Shown here: positions 29,931 through 38,764 of the stretch, piece by piece
Layout of the letters: every line of letters starts with the position of its first letter
Position numbering within the stretch: position 1 is the first letter of the stretch
Assembly (NCBI RefSeq): GCF_001824475.1
Contig: NZ_MHXN01000042.1
Span: forward strand, 62,001-126,000
Direction of reading: 5' to 3'
Source of the DNA: Phenylobacterium sp. RIFCSPHIGHO2_01_FULL_69_31
Lineage (GTDB): Bacteria; Pseudomonadota; Alphaproteobacteria; Caulobacterales; Caulobacteraceae
DNA: 64,000 nucleotides
The notes under the pieces: generated by a model
What the model was told of the DNA's origin: nothing
What the model saw: only the letters and a program-made list of their open reading frames with translations
Database searches by the model: none
Made by a program: the position numbers and the translations under genes

Positions 29931-30926
29931 GTGCTGCTCGAGATCCGCCACGTCACCCAGTACCGCTACGCCTCTCTGGTGCGCGAGAGCGTCATGGAGG
30001 TGTGGATGCAGCCGCAGAAGAGCGCCCGCCAGCGGCTGGTGAGCTTCGATCTCGACCTCGACCCGCCGGCGCAGGTGTTCAGCTACCCCGACAGCTTCGG
30101 CAACGCGGTCTATCATTTCGACGTGCCCCAGCCGCACGACAAGCTGACCATCACCGCCCGCTCGGCCGTGGAGACCCAGCCCGCCCCGCCCCTGCCCGAC
30201 CAGCTCGACCGTGGCGAATGGGACCGGCTGAGGTCGGAATTCCTGCGGGGCGAGAGCTTCGACTTCCTGCACCCCCACGGCTTCGCCTGCGAAAGCGAGG
30301 CGCTGCACGCCTACATGGCCGAGCACGACATCGACGCGCTCCGGGGCCGCGACCCCCTGACGGCGGTCCGGGAGCTGAACCGGCTGATCTACGACTCCTT
30401 CGGCTACGAGGCCGGGGTCACCCGCGCGGACTCGCCGATCGACGACGTGCTCAAGGCGCGGAAGGGCGTCTGCCAGGACTTCGCCCACGTGATGATCACC
30501 ATCTGCCGGCTGTGGGGGATCCCGGCCCGCTACGTCTCGGGCTACCTGTTCACAGACCGCAAGCACGGCGACCGCTCGGACCCCGACGCCACCCACGCCT
30601 GGGTCGAGGTGTTCCTGCCCAGCCTGCGCTGGATCGGGCTCGATCCCACCAACAACACCGAGGCGACCGAGCGCCACGTGGCCTGCGCCATGGGCCGGGA
30701 CTATTCCGACGTGCCGCCATCACGCGGCGTCTACAAGGGCGAGGCCGAGAGCCAGCTCGCCGTGGGCGTGTCCGTCCGCAAGGCCCGGGCGGCCATCGCC
30801 GATCCGGAGTTCCTGCGCGTCTCCGGCACGCCGGCCCGCAACGTGCCCGCCGGCCGCCGCGCCACCGGCAACGCGGCCTACCAGCACCAGCAGCGGCTGC
30901 ACCAGATGCAGCAACAGCAGCAGTAG
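29931..30926 (+). CDS. Bacterial transglutaminase-like protein
   Basis: 331 residues from a GTG, AAGGA at 8-9 nt. The papain-like catalytic triad is visible: Cys in GVCQDFAHVMITICR, His in DATHAWVEVFLP and Asp in WIGLDPTNN. The N-terminal beta domain begins LEIRHVTQYRYASLVRESVMEV. The C-terminus ends in an unusual Gln/His-rich tail (QHQQRLHQMQQQQQ). Third gene of the ATP-grasp/alpha-E/transglutaminase operon; may cleave or cross-link the product of the ligase. It lacks a signal peptide, so it is cytoplasmic. Confidence 0.93.
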   Translation: MLLEIRHVTQYRYASLVRESVMEVWMQPQKSARQRLVSFDLDLDPPAQVFSYPDSFGNAVYHFDVPQPHDKLTITARSAVETQPAPPLPDQLDRGEWDRLRSEFLRGESFDFLHPHGFACESEALHAYMAEHDIDALRGRDPLTAVRELNRLIYDSFGYEAGVTRADSPIDDVLKARKGVCQDFAHVMITICRLWGIPARYVSGYLFTDRKHGDRSDPDATHAWVEVFLPSLRWIGLDPTNNTEATERHVACAMGRDYSDVPPSRGVYKGEAESQLAVGVSVRKARAAIADPEFLRVSGTPARNVPAGRRATGNAAYQHQQRLHQMQQQQQ

Positions 30927-31054
30927 GTCGTCAGGAGGGGCGCTGCGGCGGGAAAGCGCTCTTGCGATGACGCTTTGACCCACCGTCCGGACTGGGGCCG
31001 AGGACCGGCGCGCCGATAGGCCGTCGTAGCCCGCCGCAGCGGCCTCAATATAGG

Positions 31055-32236
31055 TCAGGCGCGCGGCTGGAAAAGCGGGGCGATGGTCGCGATGGCGGCG
31101 TCGGCCTCGGCGCGGTCAGGCGCCTCGTTGGCGTCGTTGTAGCCATAGGATTCGTCCGGCCCGGAGTTCTGCACCACCATGCCGTCCGGCCGCGAAAGCG
31201 TGCCGACGCCCTTGTAGTAGATCCCGTAAGTGACCTCGGCCTGCGGGATCAGCCAGGCGATCTGGCCCCGGACCGGCACGATGCTCTCGTCCTTCCACAG
31301 CGCCCGGGCGCCATAGCCGGTGCAGTTGATCACCACCTTCTGCTTCAGGGCGGCGAGGTCGGCGGGCGTATGGAACTCCACCGTCTCGATCCGCCCGCCG
31401 TTCAGCAGGAAATCGTTGGTCAGCATGCGGCCATAGGCGTTGATGTTGAACATCGGCAGGCTGGCGCGGCGCACATGCGCCACCGGGAACGGATGCTGCC
31501 CGGCGGCGACCGCCTCGGAGGGCGGGGTCAGGTCGCGGATGCGGGCCTCGTAGTGGGCGAAATCCATCGGCTGGGGCGCACGGCCCTGGCTTGGCGCATC
31601 CGCCAGCATGTAGCGGTCGGTCCATTCCACCGGCCGGTCTGCGAGGCCCAGGTACTGCTGGTGGATGCGGAACGAGCGGCGGGCCATCTCTTCCCATTGC
31701 GCCGGGAAGGCCGCCGACACGGCGCTGTCGAGCGCGATACGGCTATCCGGCGACCAGACGCCGGTGGCGCGGGCAGAGCGGGCGTCCGGCGCCCGGTCCT
31801 TGGCGTAGATCGTCACGCGGCAGCCCGCCCGCTGGGCCAAGGTCGCGGCGGTGAGCCCCAGGGCGCCGCAGCCGATGACGGCGATGTCCCGCTCGCCGCC
31901 GGCCAGGGCGATCTTGAGCGCATTGAGGCCCGAGCCCCAGGAGAGCGACCAGCCGCTGCCCCCGTGGCCGTAGTTGTGGACCACCAGCTTATCGCCCACG
32001 GCTTCCGCCTCGATCCGCGGCCCCGCCGCCCGGAAGGGCCGCAGGCAGACGGTGATCCCCGTGATGCGGTCGGTACGGGCCTTGATCGGCGCTAGCGGCG
32101 GCGGCGCGGCGAATCCGGAGATCCCAGCGCCCTGCCCCGTCGTCGCGCAGCCGCCCAGCAGGCCGACCCCGCCCAGGGCCGCCGAGCGCTGCAGGAACGC
32201 GCGGCGGTGAGCCAATTTCACGATCTCGGATGTCAC
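31055..32236 (-). CDS. FAD-dependent oxidoreductase, DAO type, Tat/lipoprotein signal
   Basis: 393 residues from a GTG at 32236 with GAGGGG upstream; the longer open frame overlaps phoU and is rejected. The N-terminus has a twin-arginine motif with a lipobox (RRAFLQRSAALGGVGLLGGC), predicting Tat export of a folded flavoprotein and lipidation. The FAD fingerprint is IAVIGCGALGLTAATLAQRA, and NCTGYGARAL plus GQIAWL match D-amino-acid oxidase/glycine oxidase-like DAO enzymes. Substrate unknown. It follows phoU by 58 bp on the same strand but is probably not part of the phosphate system. Confidence 0.85.
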   Translation of the reverse strand: MTSEIVKLAHRRAFLQRSAALGGVGLLGGCATTGQGAGISGFAAPPPLAPIKARTDRITGITVCLRPFRAAGPRIEAEAVGDKLVVHNYGHGGSGWSLSWGSGLNALKIALAGGERDIAVIGCGALGLTAATLAQRAGCRVTIYAKDRAPDARSARATGVWSPDSRIALDSAVSAAFPAQWEEMARRSFRIHQQYLGLADRPVEWTDRYMLADAPSQGRAPQPMDFAHYEARIRDLTPPSEAVAAGQHPFPVAHVRRASLPMFNINAYGRMLTNDFLLNGGRIETVEFHTPADLAALKQKVVINCTGYGARALWKDESIVPVRGQIAWLIPQAEVTYGIYYKGVGTLSRPDGMVVQNSGPDESYGYNDANEAPDRAEADAAIATIAPLFQPRA

Positions 32237-32294
32237 GCCCGGCCCCTCGCACTCGACGCGGCCATATCGGCCGCACCGGCGAAGAGTGGCAAGC

Positions 32295-32963
32295 CTAGAG
32301 CTTCGGCCGGTTGGCCAGATCGGTCCCGGTGATCTGGTAGTGCACAAGCTCCGCCACGTTGGTGGCATGGTCGCCGATGCGCTCAAGGTTCTTGGCGATG
32401 AACAGCAGGTGGATCGAATCGCCCACGCTGTCCGGCGCGGCGGCCATGGCGGCGACGATCTCGCGGACCACGCCCTCGTGGCGTTCGTCGATGTCGGTGT
32501 CCTTGACCCAGACCTCATAGGCGCCCTGGGCGTCGTTGCCGCGGTAGGACGCGATCACGGCCGCCAGCCGCTCGGCGACCAGGCGCCCCAGTTCGGAGAT
32601 GCTGGCCGCCTGGGCCTCGGTCGGCGCCTTGTCCAGGCGGGGCACGCGCTTGGCGATGTTCTTGGCCAAGTCGCCGCAGCGCTCGAGCTGCATGGCGATC
32701 TTCATGGCCGCGATGGGACGGCGCAGGTCGTCGGCCATCGGCTGGCGCAGGGCGATGAACCGGACGGCGTTCTTCTCGATCTCCGCGTCCTGCAGATCGA
32801 GGGCGTTGTCGGCCCGCACCACCTTCTCGGCCGCCGGCAGGTCGTGGCGGGCGAAGACGTCCACGGACGCCCGCACCTGCGCCACCGCCAGATCGCCGAG
32901 GGCCGCCACCGCATAGGACAGGGCGCCCAGGTCGTCGTCGACCGCCTTGAGGATGTGGTCCAC
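32295..32963 (-). CDS. phoU: Phosphate signalling protein PhoU (first copy)
   Basis: 222 residues from a GTG, AGGAGG at 7 nt. Two repeats of the PhoU three-helix domain, each with the metal-binding-type motif (MQLERCGDLAKNIAKR; LERIGDHATNVAELV). PhoU links Pst transport activity to inhibition of PhoR-PhoB signalling. It is 10 bp downstream of pstB, the classical pstSCAB-phoU arrangement. A second, divergent PhoU is encoded at 38761-39462. Confidence 0.95.
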   Translation of the reverse strand: MDHILKAVDDDLGALSYAVAALGDLAVAQVRASVDVFARHDLPAAEKVVRADNALDLQDAEIEKNAVRFIALRQPMADDLRRPIAAMKIAMQLERCGDLAKNIAKRVPRLDKAPTEAQAASISELGRLVAERLAAVIASYRGNDAQGAYEVWVKDTDIDERHEGVVREIVAAMAAAPDSVGDSIHLLFIAKNLERIGDHATNVAELVHYQITGTDLANRPKL

Positions 32964-32973
32964 GGGAAGCCTC

Positions 32974-33798
32974 CTAGCCGAACCGGCCGGTGATGTAGTC
33001 GCGGGTCTGGTCCACGGTCGGGTTGGTGAAGATCTGCTCGGTCTCGCCGAACTCGATCAGCTTGCCCATGTGCATGAACGCCGTCTGGTCGGAGATGCGT
33101 GCCGCCTGGCCCATGTTGTGCGTCACGATCACCACGGTCACGTCGTGGGCCAGGTCGGCGATCAGGGACTCGATCTTGGCGGTGGCGATGGGGTCTAGCG
33201 CCGACGTCGGCTCGTCCAGCAGAAGCAGCTTGGGCTCCGGCGCCAGCGCGCGGGCGATGCACAGGCGCTGCTGCTGCCCGCCCGAAAGCTCGTAGGCCGG
33301 CTTCTTCAGCCGGTCCTGCACCTCGTCCCAGATCGCCGCCTGCTTCAGAGCCTTCTCGACCCGGCCCTCGACTTCGCTGCGGTTGCGGAGGCCGCGCACA
33401 TAGAGGCCCGAGGCCACGTTCTCGAAGATGCTCTTGGGGAACGGGTTGGGCTTCTGGAACACCATGCCCACCATCAGCCGGACCAGGATCGGATCCACCG
33501 ACCGGCTGACCAGGTTCAGGCCATCGGGCATCAACTCGATGGCCCCCTCGTAACGGGCTCCCGGATAGAGGTCGTGGATCCGGTTGAAGCAGCGCAGCAG
33601 GGTGCTCTTGCCGCAACCCGACGGGCCGATGATCGCCGTCACCTTGTTGTTGTGGATCGGCATGCTGACCGAATGCAGCGCCTGGAACTTGCTGTACCAG
33701 AAGTCGAGATTGGAGACCCGCGCGCGGATCGTCGCCTCCGGCGACAGGGGCGTTGGCGTCGTCACGGCGGGGCTCGCGATGTGAAGGGCTTCGTTCAT
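32974..33798 (-). CDS. pstB: Phosphate ABC transporter ATP-binding protein
   Basis: 274 residues from the ATG at 33798, 2 bp after the pstA stop; the open frame further upstream is a shadow of pstA. Walker [20 protein letters not shown] signature [16 protein letters not shown], Walker [14 protein letters not shown] and H-loop VTHNMGQA are all present, with the PstB-specific [15 protein letters not shown]. It powers high-affinity phosphate import with PstCA. Confidence 0.97.
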   Translation of the reverse strand: MNEALHIASPAVTTPTPLSPEATIRARVSNLDFWYSKFQALHSVSMPIHNNKVTAIIGPSGCGKSTLLRCFNRIHDLYPGARYEGAIELMPDGLNLVSRSVDPILVRLMVGMVFQKPNPFPKSIFENVASGLYVRGLRNRSEVEGRVEKALKQAAIWDEVQDRLKKPAYELSGGQQQRLCIARALAPEPKLLLLDEPTSALDPIATAKIESLIADLAHDVTVVIVTHNMGQAARISDQTAFMHMGKLIEFGETEQIFTNPTVDQTRDYITGRFG

Positions 33799-33800
33799 GG

Positions 33801-34733
33801 TCACGTCCGAACCGTACGACGGAGGCGATAACGCAGGTAGATCGCAAATCCGTTCATCATGAGGGTCATGCACAGCAGCAGCACGCCGGTCGCCGCCGCG
33901 TTCACATGGAACTCGGCCTGGGGCCGCGAGGTCCAGTTGAACATCTGGATCGGCATCACCGTGAACGGCGAGTTCAGCCATTCGAAGTTGATCCACGGCG
34001 GCGTGGACGTAACGGGGGCCGGCGGCAGGAAGGCGATATAGGTCAGGGCGCCGATCGTGATGATCGGGGCGGTCTCGCCGATGGCGCGTGACAGGCCGAC
34101 GATCGCACCGGTCAAGATCCCGGGCCGGGCGCTGGGGAGGATGTAGCTCCACATCACCTGCCAGCGGTTAGCGCCGATGCCGTAGGCGCTCTCGCGAAGG
34201 CCCGAGGGGATGGCGCGCACCGCCTCCCGCGTGGCGACGATGACGATGGGAAGGATCAGCAGCGACAGCACGAGGCCGCCCACCAGGATGGTCTGGCCCA
34301 TGTCCAGCGCATAGACGAAGAAGCCCAACGCCAGCAGGCCGTAGATGATCGAGGGCACGCCGGCCAGGTTGCTGACGTTGACCTCGATGATGTCGCTGAG
34401 CAGGTTCTTCGACGCATATTCCTCGAGGTAGAGCCCGGCCCCCACCCCCAGCGGAATCGCGATCGCGGCGGTGACCAGCATCACCAGCGTCGTGCCCACC
34501 CAGGCGGACAGCACCCCGGCGGCGGCGGCCCGCCGCGACGGGAAGCTGGTCAGGAACTCGGGGCTGATGCGCCCCAGGCCGTCGATGAGCAGGTCCGCGA
34601 CCAGGGTCATCAGCAGGCCCATGACCACGAAGAGCACGAGGATGCCCACCACGCCGAAGATGAGATCCTGGCGGCGCTTGACCTGGACGAGCCGGCGCGT
34701 GTCGTCGCCGGCGCGGATGGCGATGTCGCTCAT
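33801..34733 (-). CDS. pstA: Phosphate ABC transporter permease PstA
   Basis: 310 residues with six predicted membrane helices. The EAA-type coupling loop reads [17 protein letters not shown], followed by [17 protein letters not shown], the PstA hallmark. The start shares one base with the pstC stop (TGATG). Forms the transmembrane pore with PstC. Confidence 0.96.
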   Translation of the reverse strand: MSDIAIRAGDDTRRLVQVKRRQDLIFGVVGILVLFVVMGLLMTLVADLLIDGLGRISPEFLTSFPSRRAAAAGVLSAWVGTTLVMLVTAAIAIPLGVGAGLYLEEYASKNLLSDIIEVNVSNLAGVPSIIYGLLALGFFVYALDMGQTILVGGLVLSLLILPIVIVATREAVRAIPSGLRESAYGIGANRWQVMWSYILPSARPGILTGAIVGLSRAIGETAPIITIGALTYIAFLPPAPVTSTPPWINFEWLNSPFTVMPIQMFNWTSRPQAEFHVNAAATGVLLLCMTLMMNGFAIYLRYRLRRTVRT

Positions 34734-35668
34734 CAGTAGGCCTCCCGGAACTTGCGGCGCAGGAAGAAGCCCGTGAGGTTGAAGAACAGGGTAATCACGA
34801 AGAGCACCAGGCCCGCCGCGAAGATCGTCGAATAGGCCAGTGAGCCGTGCGGCAGGTCGCCCAGGCTCATCTGCACGATGTAGGCCGTGATCGTCGCCGC
34901 CCCTTCGCGGGGATCGCCGGTGAGGTTCGGGTTCTGGCCGGCGGCGATGGCCACAACCATGGTCTCGCCCACGGCCCGGGAGAAGCCCAGCAGATAGGCG
35001 GCGGTGACGCCCGAGAACGCGCCGGGGATCACGACCTGGAAGGCCATCTGCACCCGGCTCATCCCGATGGCGAAGGCGCCTTCGCGCAGCGACATGGGCA
35101 CCGCCCGCATCGCGTCCTCGCTGATCGAGACCACGTAGGGCAGGATCATCATGCCCATCACGAAACCCGGCACGAGCAGGTTGAACCCCGAGAGCCCGGG
35201 AATGAACTGCTTGGCCAGGGGCGTGAGGAACAACAGGGCGAAATAGCCGAACACCACCGTGGGCACGGCGGCCAGCATCTCGAGGATCGGCTTCAGCGCC
35301 TCGCGCACGGAGGGCTTGGCGAATTCGCTGAGGTAAACGGACAGGATGAGGCCGAGCGGCGTCGCGACCGCCATGGCGATGCCGGCCGCCCAGAACGTCG
35401 CCGTGAGCAGCGGCAGGATGCCGTAGTGGGCCTCAGTGAAGACCGGCGTCCATTCGGTGTCGGTCAGGAAGTCCCAGAACGGCACCTGCTGGAAGAACGG
35501 CAGCGACTCCGTCACCAGGACCCAGATGATGGCGCCGGTGATGAGCACCGACAGGGCCGCGCAGGAGAACAGCGCCGCCTGCATGATCCCGGCGAGGATC
35601 CGCCCACGACGCAGGAAGGCGCTGTTGCGCAGCGCCTGATACTCGGAGATCTGTGTTTCGGGTGTCAT
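34733..35668 (-). CDS. pstC: Phosphate ABC transporter permease PstC
   Basis: 311 residues, six helices. PstC features include SLREGAFAIGMSRVQMAFQV and LLGFSRAVGETMVVAIAAGQ, the coupling loop and pore helix. It precedes pstA with a 1-bp overlap. The N-terminus begins with about 25 cytoplasmic residues before the first helix. Confidence 0.96.
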   Translation of the reverse strand: MTPETQISEYQALRNSAFLRRGRILAGIMQAALFSCAALSVLITGAIIWVLVTESLPFFQQVPFWDFLTDTEWTPVFTEAHYGILPLLTATFWAAGIAMAVATPLGLILSVYLSEFAKPSVREALKPILEMLAAVPTVVFGYFALLFLTPLAKQFIPGLSGFNLLVPGFVMGMMILPYVVSISEDAMRAVPMSLREGAFAIGMSRVQMAFQVVIPGAFSGVTAAYLLGFSRAVGETMVVAIAAGQNPNLTGDPREGAATITAYIVQMSLGDLPHGSLAYSTIFAAGLVLFVITLFFNLTGFFLRRKFREAY

Positions 35669-35694
35669 CCCGTTCCGTCACGCAAGAGCCGCCC

Positions 35695-35719
35695 CCGGGG
35701 ACGCACGTGGCGCCCCCGG
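35695..35719 (-). promoter_or_regulatory. Stem-loop between pstS and pstC
   Basis: CCGGGG (35695-35700) and CCCCGG (35714-35719) are inverted repeats with a 13-nt loop in the 70-bp gap between pstS and pstC. In other bacteria a stem-loop here stabilises the pstS end of the transcript so that PstS is made in excess. Short and GC-only, so weak. Confidence 0.3.
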
Positions 35720-35738
35720 AGTCCGGCCGTTTCTACGG

Positions 35739-36791
35739 CTAGGGCTTGGCCGCCGCCACCGGCTTCTGGCCCACGTCGGCCAAGAGTTCCTCGACCGTCA
35801 CGCCGACCTTGGAGCCGCCGTCGAAGAAGCTGCCCGTCTTGCGGGCGTCGACCTTGGCCAAGGCCAGGGCGTAGGCCTGCGTCGGCAGCGGAACATAGCC
35901 GACCTCGCCGACCAGCTTCTCGCTCTCGCCCGCCGTGAAGGCAAACTTGAGGAAGGCGGGCACGTGCGGCCGCTCGTCGGCGAACTTCTTGTTCACGTAA
36001 TAGAACAGCGGCCGCGACAGCGGCTGGTAGCTGGCGTCGCGGGCGGCCTGGACCGACGGCGCCACGCACTTGCCGTCCTTCTGCCGGATCGGCACGGCCT
36101 TCACCTTGCTGGCGTTTTCCGTGACGTAGGCGAGGCCCAGGTAGCCAAGCGCGTTCGCATCGCCCGAGACGCCGTTGATGGTGACGTTGTCGTCCTCGGT
36201 CGCCGTGTAGTCGCCGCGCGAGGCGCCCTCTTCGCCGTTCACCGCCTTGGTGAAGTAGTCGAAGGTGCCCGAGTCGGTGCCGGCGCCGAACAGCTTGACC
36301 GGCTGATCGGGGAACGAGGCGCGCACCTGCTTCCACGACGTGACCTTGCCCTGGGCGGCGGGCTCCCACAGCTTCTTCAGCTCGTCGACGGTGAGGCAGT
36401 CCACGAACTTGTTGCCGGGGTTGACCACGACGGCCAGCGCGTCGAGGGCCACCGGCAGCTCGATGAACTCGACACCGGCGTCGGCGCAGGCCTTGACCTC
36501 CTCGGCCTTGATCGGGCGCGAGGCGCCGGCGATGTCGATCTCGCCGCGGCAGAACTTCTTGAAGCCGCCGCCGGTGCCCGAGAGGCCCACGGTCACCCGC
36601 GTGCCGGACGCCTTCTGGAACTCCTCGCCCAGGGCTTCCGAGATCGGATAGACGGTGCTGGAGCCGTCGATCAACAGGATCGAGCCGCCCGCGGCCTTCG
36701 GCGCGTCACCCTTCTTGGCGTCGCCGCCCGGGCTGCACGCGCTCAGCAGGGCCGCCAGGCCCGCAACGCCAAACAGAATCCGCTTTTTCAT
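35739..36791 (-). CDS. pstS: Phosphate ABC transporter substrate-binding lipoprotein
   Basis: 350 residues from the ATG at 36791 (MKKRILFGVAG). The signal peptide ends with lipobox LLSAC, so it is membrane-anchored by a lipid. Phosphate-binding features: IDGSSTVYPISEAL at the N-lobe, GTGGGFKKFCRGEIDIAGASR and GTDSGTFDYF. PstS captures phosphate in the periplasm for PstCAB. A Pho box lies about 140 bp upstream (36927-36944), so expression is likely induced by phosphate starvation through PhoB. Confidence 0.96.
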   Translation of the reverse strand: MKKRILFGVAGLAALLSACSPGGDAKKGDAPKAAGGSILLIDGSSTVYPISEALGEEFQKASGTRVTVGLSGTGGGFKKFCRGEIDIAGASRPIKAEEVKACADAGVEFIELPVALDALAVVVNPGNKFVDCLTVDELKKLWEPAAQGKVTSWKQVRASFPDQPVKLFGAGTDSGTFDYFTKAVNGEEGASRGDYTATEDDNVTINGVSGDANALGYLGLAYVTENASKVKAVPIRQKDGKCVAPSVQAARDASYQPLSRPLFYYVNKKFADERPHVPAFLKFAFTAGESEKLVGEVGYVPLPTQAYALALAKVDARKTGSFFDGGSKVGVTVEELLADVGQKPVAAAKP

Positions 36792-36926
36792 TGTCGTCCC
36801 ATTCTCTGGATCGGCTGCAGCGGGCGATCGCTCGCTTGGTTCAGTAGGAGCCGGCTGCAACGCTTTCGTGACTTCTGTGGAGCCTCACCGTGTAAGGCCC
36901 CGGGGCGCTCCTTTGACTACATTTGT

Positions 36927-36944
36927 GTGACACTTCCACGACAG
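36927..36944 (-). promoter_or_regulatory. Candidate Pho box for pstS
   Basis: Read on the minus strand the sequence is CTGTCGTGGAAGTGTCAC, close to the alphaproteobacterial PhoB box CTGTCAT-N4-CTGTCAT with two 7-bp repeats 11 bp apart. It is oriented toward pstS, whose ATG is at 36791. A PhoB gene is encoded 1.1 kb away. Confidence 0.6.
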
Positions 36945-37146
36945 TGGCGACCGGAACAATGCGTCACGGTTCCGTCGTCCAACCACGAACGGCCATTGCG
37001 GCCCGGCGCCCCGGGCGATGCGGATGGCCGCACGGCTTTTCTTTCGTCTTCGCAGGACCGTCACGGGCGCGACACGCGGCGCAGCTAGCGTTCTGCGAAG
37101 TAAACCCCTCGCGTATCTCTCCAGACGGCCGTCCCCGAAGGCCGCG

Positions 37147-37181
37147 GGCCGCGACCGCCCCCCGGTCGCGGCCTTCTTTTT
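37147..37181 (+). terminator. Strong plus-strand intrinsic terminator without an obvious gene
   Basis: GGCCGCGACCG (37147-37157), loop of five C, CGGTCGCGGCC (37163-37173), then TTCTTTTT. This is a perfect 11-bp stem with a U-tract on the plus strand, yet both flanking genes (pstS and the phosphoesterase) are on the minus strand. It implies a short plus-strand transcript in 36945-37181, where I see no convincing protein. A small RNA is the simplest explanation. The rest of 36792-37197 holds the pstS promoter. Confidence 0.7.
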
Positions 37182-37197
37182 CGAGAGGTCGGCGGCC

Positions 37198-37998
37198 CTA
37201 CGCCGCGATGGGGCGAAGCGGAATCGGCTGGGCCATCAGCGCCTTGCGCGCGTCCAGCCACTGGACGACCTCGAAGGTCCCGTCGAAGCGCTCGACGATG
37301 GCTGTGCAGCTCTCGACCCAGTCGCCGTCGTTCAGATAGGCGATGCCGTCGATGTCGCGCATCTCGGCCTTGTGGATGTGGCCGCAGATCACGCCGTGGA
37401 CGCCGCGGCGGCGCGCCTCTTCCGCCATGGCGGCCTCGAACTGGTCGATGAACGCCACGGCGTCCTTCACCTTGTGCTTGAGGTAGGCCGAGAGGCTCCA
37501 GTAGCCCAGGCCCATCATCCGGCGCACCCGGTTGAAGTGGGTATTGAGGGCGATCAGCGCCCGGTAGCTCCAGTCGCCGAGGAACGCCAGCCAGCGGGCG
37601 TTCTGCACCACCCCGTCGAATTCGTCGCCGTGGGTGACGAGATAGCGCTTGCCGTCCGCTGCCTCGTGGATCGCGTCGCGCGCCACGATCACGCCGCCGA
37701 AGTGGACGCCGCAGAAGTCGCGGACCACCTCGTCGTGATTGCCGGGGACGTAGACGACCTTCACGCCCTTGCGGGCCAGGCGCAGGATCTTCTGCACCAC
37801 GTCGTTGTGCGCCTGCGGCCAGTGCCAGCCCGAGCGCAGCTTCCAGCCGTCGACGATGTCGCCGACCAGGTACAGCGTCTCGCACTCGAGCTCGCGGATG
37901 AACTCCAGCAGGAGCTCGGCCTGGCAGCCCTTGGTCCCGAGATGGATGTCGGAGATGAACGCCGCCCGGCAGCGGACGGCGGTGGAAGTCTCGTGCAT
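37198..37998 (-). CDS. LpxH-like calcineurin-type metallophosphoesterase
   Basis: 266 residues from the ATG at 37998; the longer open frame overlaps phoB in another phase. All five metallophosphatase blocks are present: FISDIHLGTKGCQ, LVGDIVDGWKL, YVPGNHDEVVRD, LVTHGDEFDG and ICGHIHKAEM. The family is often annotated as UDP-2,3-diacylglucosamine diphosphatase (LpxH), a lipid A pathway hydrolase, but many Caulobacterales use LpxI for that step, so the substrate is uncertain. It lies 76 bp downstream of phoB on the same strand and may belong to the phosphate-starvation operon. Confidence 0.85.
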   Translation of the reverse strand: MHETSTAVRCRAAFISDIHLGTKGCQAELLLEFIRELECETLYLVGDIVDGWKLRSGWHWPQAHNDVVQKILRLARKGVKVVYVPGNHDEVVRDFCGVHFGGVIVARDAIHEAADGKRYLVTHGDEFDGVVQNARWLAFLGDWSYRALIALNTHFNRVRRMMGLGYWSLSAYLKHKVKDAVAFIDQFEAAMAEEARRRGVHGVICGHIHKAEMRDIDGIAYLNDGDWVESCTAIVERFDGTFEVVQWLDARKALMAQPIPLRPIAA

Positions 37999-38074
37999 CG
38001 CTGCCCCCAACGGCGAAAGACGCAGGCGAGCGTCCGGCGAGTCTGTGACAGACCGGCGACGCCCTGCCCGCCCG

Positions 38075-38764
38075 TCAGCCCTCCGTATCGAGGGCGTACC
38101 CGGCGGAGCGCACGGTGCGGATGAGATCCGGCGCGTTCGGCAGGCGCAGCGCCTTGCGCAGCCGGCCCACATGCACGTCGACGGTGCGGACCTCCACATA
38201 GGTGTTGGCGCCCCAGACGGCGTCCAGCAGGCGTTCGCGGCTGAACACCCGGCCCGGCCGCTGCATCAGGAAGTCCAGCAGGCGATATTCCGTCGGGCCC
38301 AGGTGGATGTCCTGGCCCGAGCGGGTCACCCGGTGGCGGCCGCGGTCCAGGATCAGGTCGGCGTACTCCAGCCGCTCGTCGACCAGTTCCGGCCGCGTGC
38401 GACGCAGCAGAGCCCGGATGCGGGCCACCAGTTCGCTCATGGCAAAGGGCTTGACCACATAGTCGTCGGCGCCGGTGTCCAGGCCGCGGACCTTGTCGGC
38501 CTCCTCGCCTCGCGCGGTGAGCATGAGCACCGGCGTGCGACGGGTCTCGGCGCCCGCCCGAAGCTGGCGGCACACCTCGACGCCCGAGACCTTCGGCAGC
38601 ATCCAGTCCAGCACCACGAGATCCGGCGGCTCCTCGGCCACGCGAAGCAGCGCCTCCTCGCCGTCGGCCGCCCGCTCAACGCGGAAGCCTTCCTTCATGA
38701 GATTGTAGTCGAGCAGGGTCGCCAGGGCGTCTTCGTCTTCGACGACCAGTACGTAGGGGTTCAC
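38075..38764 (-). CDS. phoB: Phosphate regulon response regulator PhoB
   Basis: 229 residues. Receiver domain: phospho-acceptor Asp in LVVLDWMLPKVSGVE, Thr in LMLTARGEE, Lys in VVKPFAMSELVARI. C-terminal OmpR-type winged helix: LGPTEYRLLDFLMQRPGRVF, then VEVRTVDVHVGRLRKALR. It activates Pho-box promoters on phosphate limitation. The start overlaps the stop of the second phoU by 4 bp. Confidence 0.96.
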   Translation of the reverse strand: MNPYVLVVEDEDALATLLDYNLMKEGFRVERAADGEEALLRVAEEPPDLVVLDWMLPKVSGVEVCRQLRAGAETRRTPVLMLTARGEEADKVRGLDTGADDYVVKPFAMSELVARIRALLRRTRPELVDERLEYADLILDRGRHRVTRSGQDIHLGPTEYRLLDFLMQRPGRVFSRERLLDAVWGANTYVEVRTVDVHVGRLRKALRLPNAPDLIRTVRSAGYALDTEG

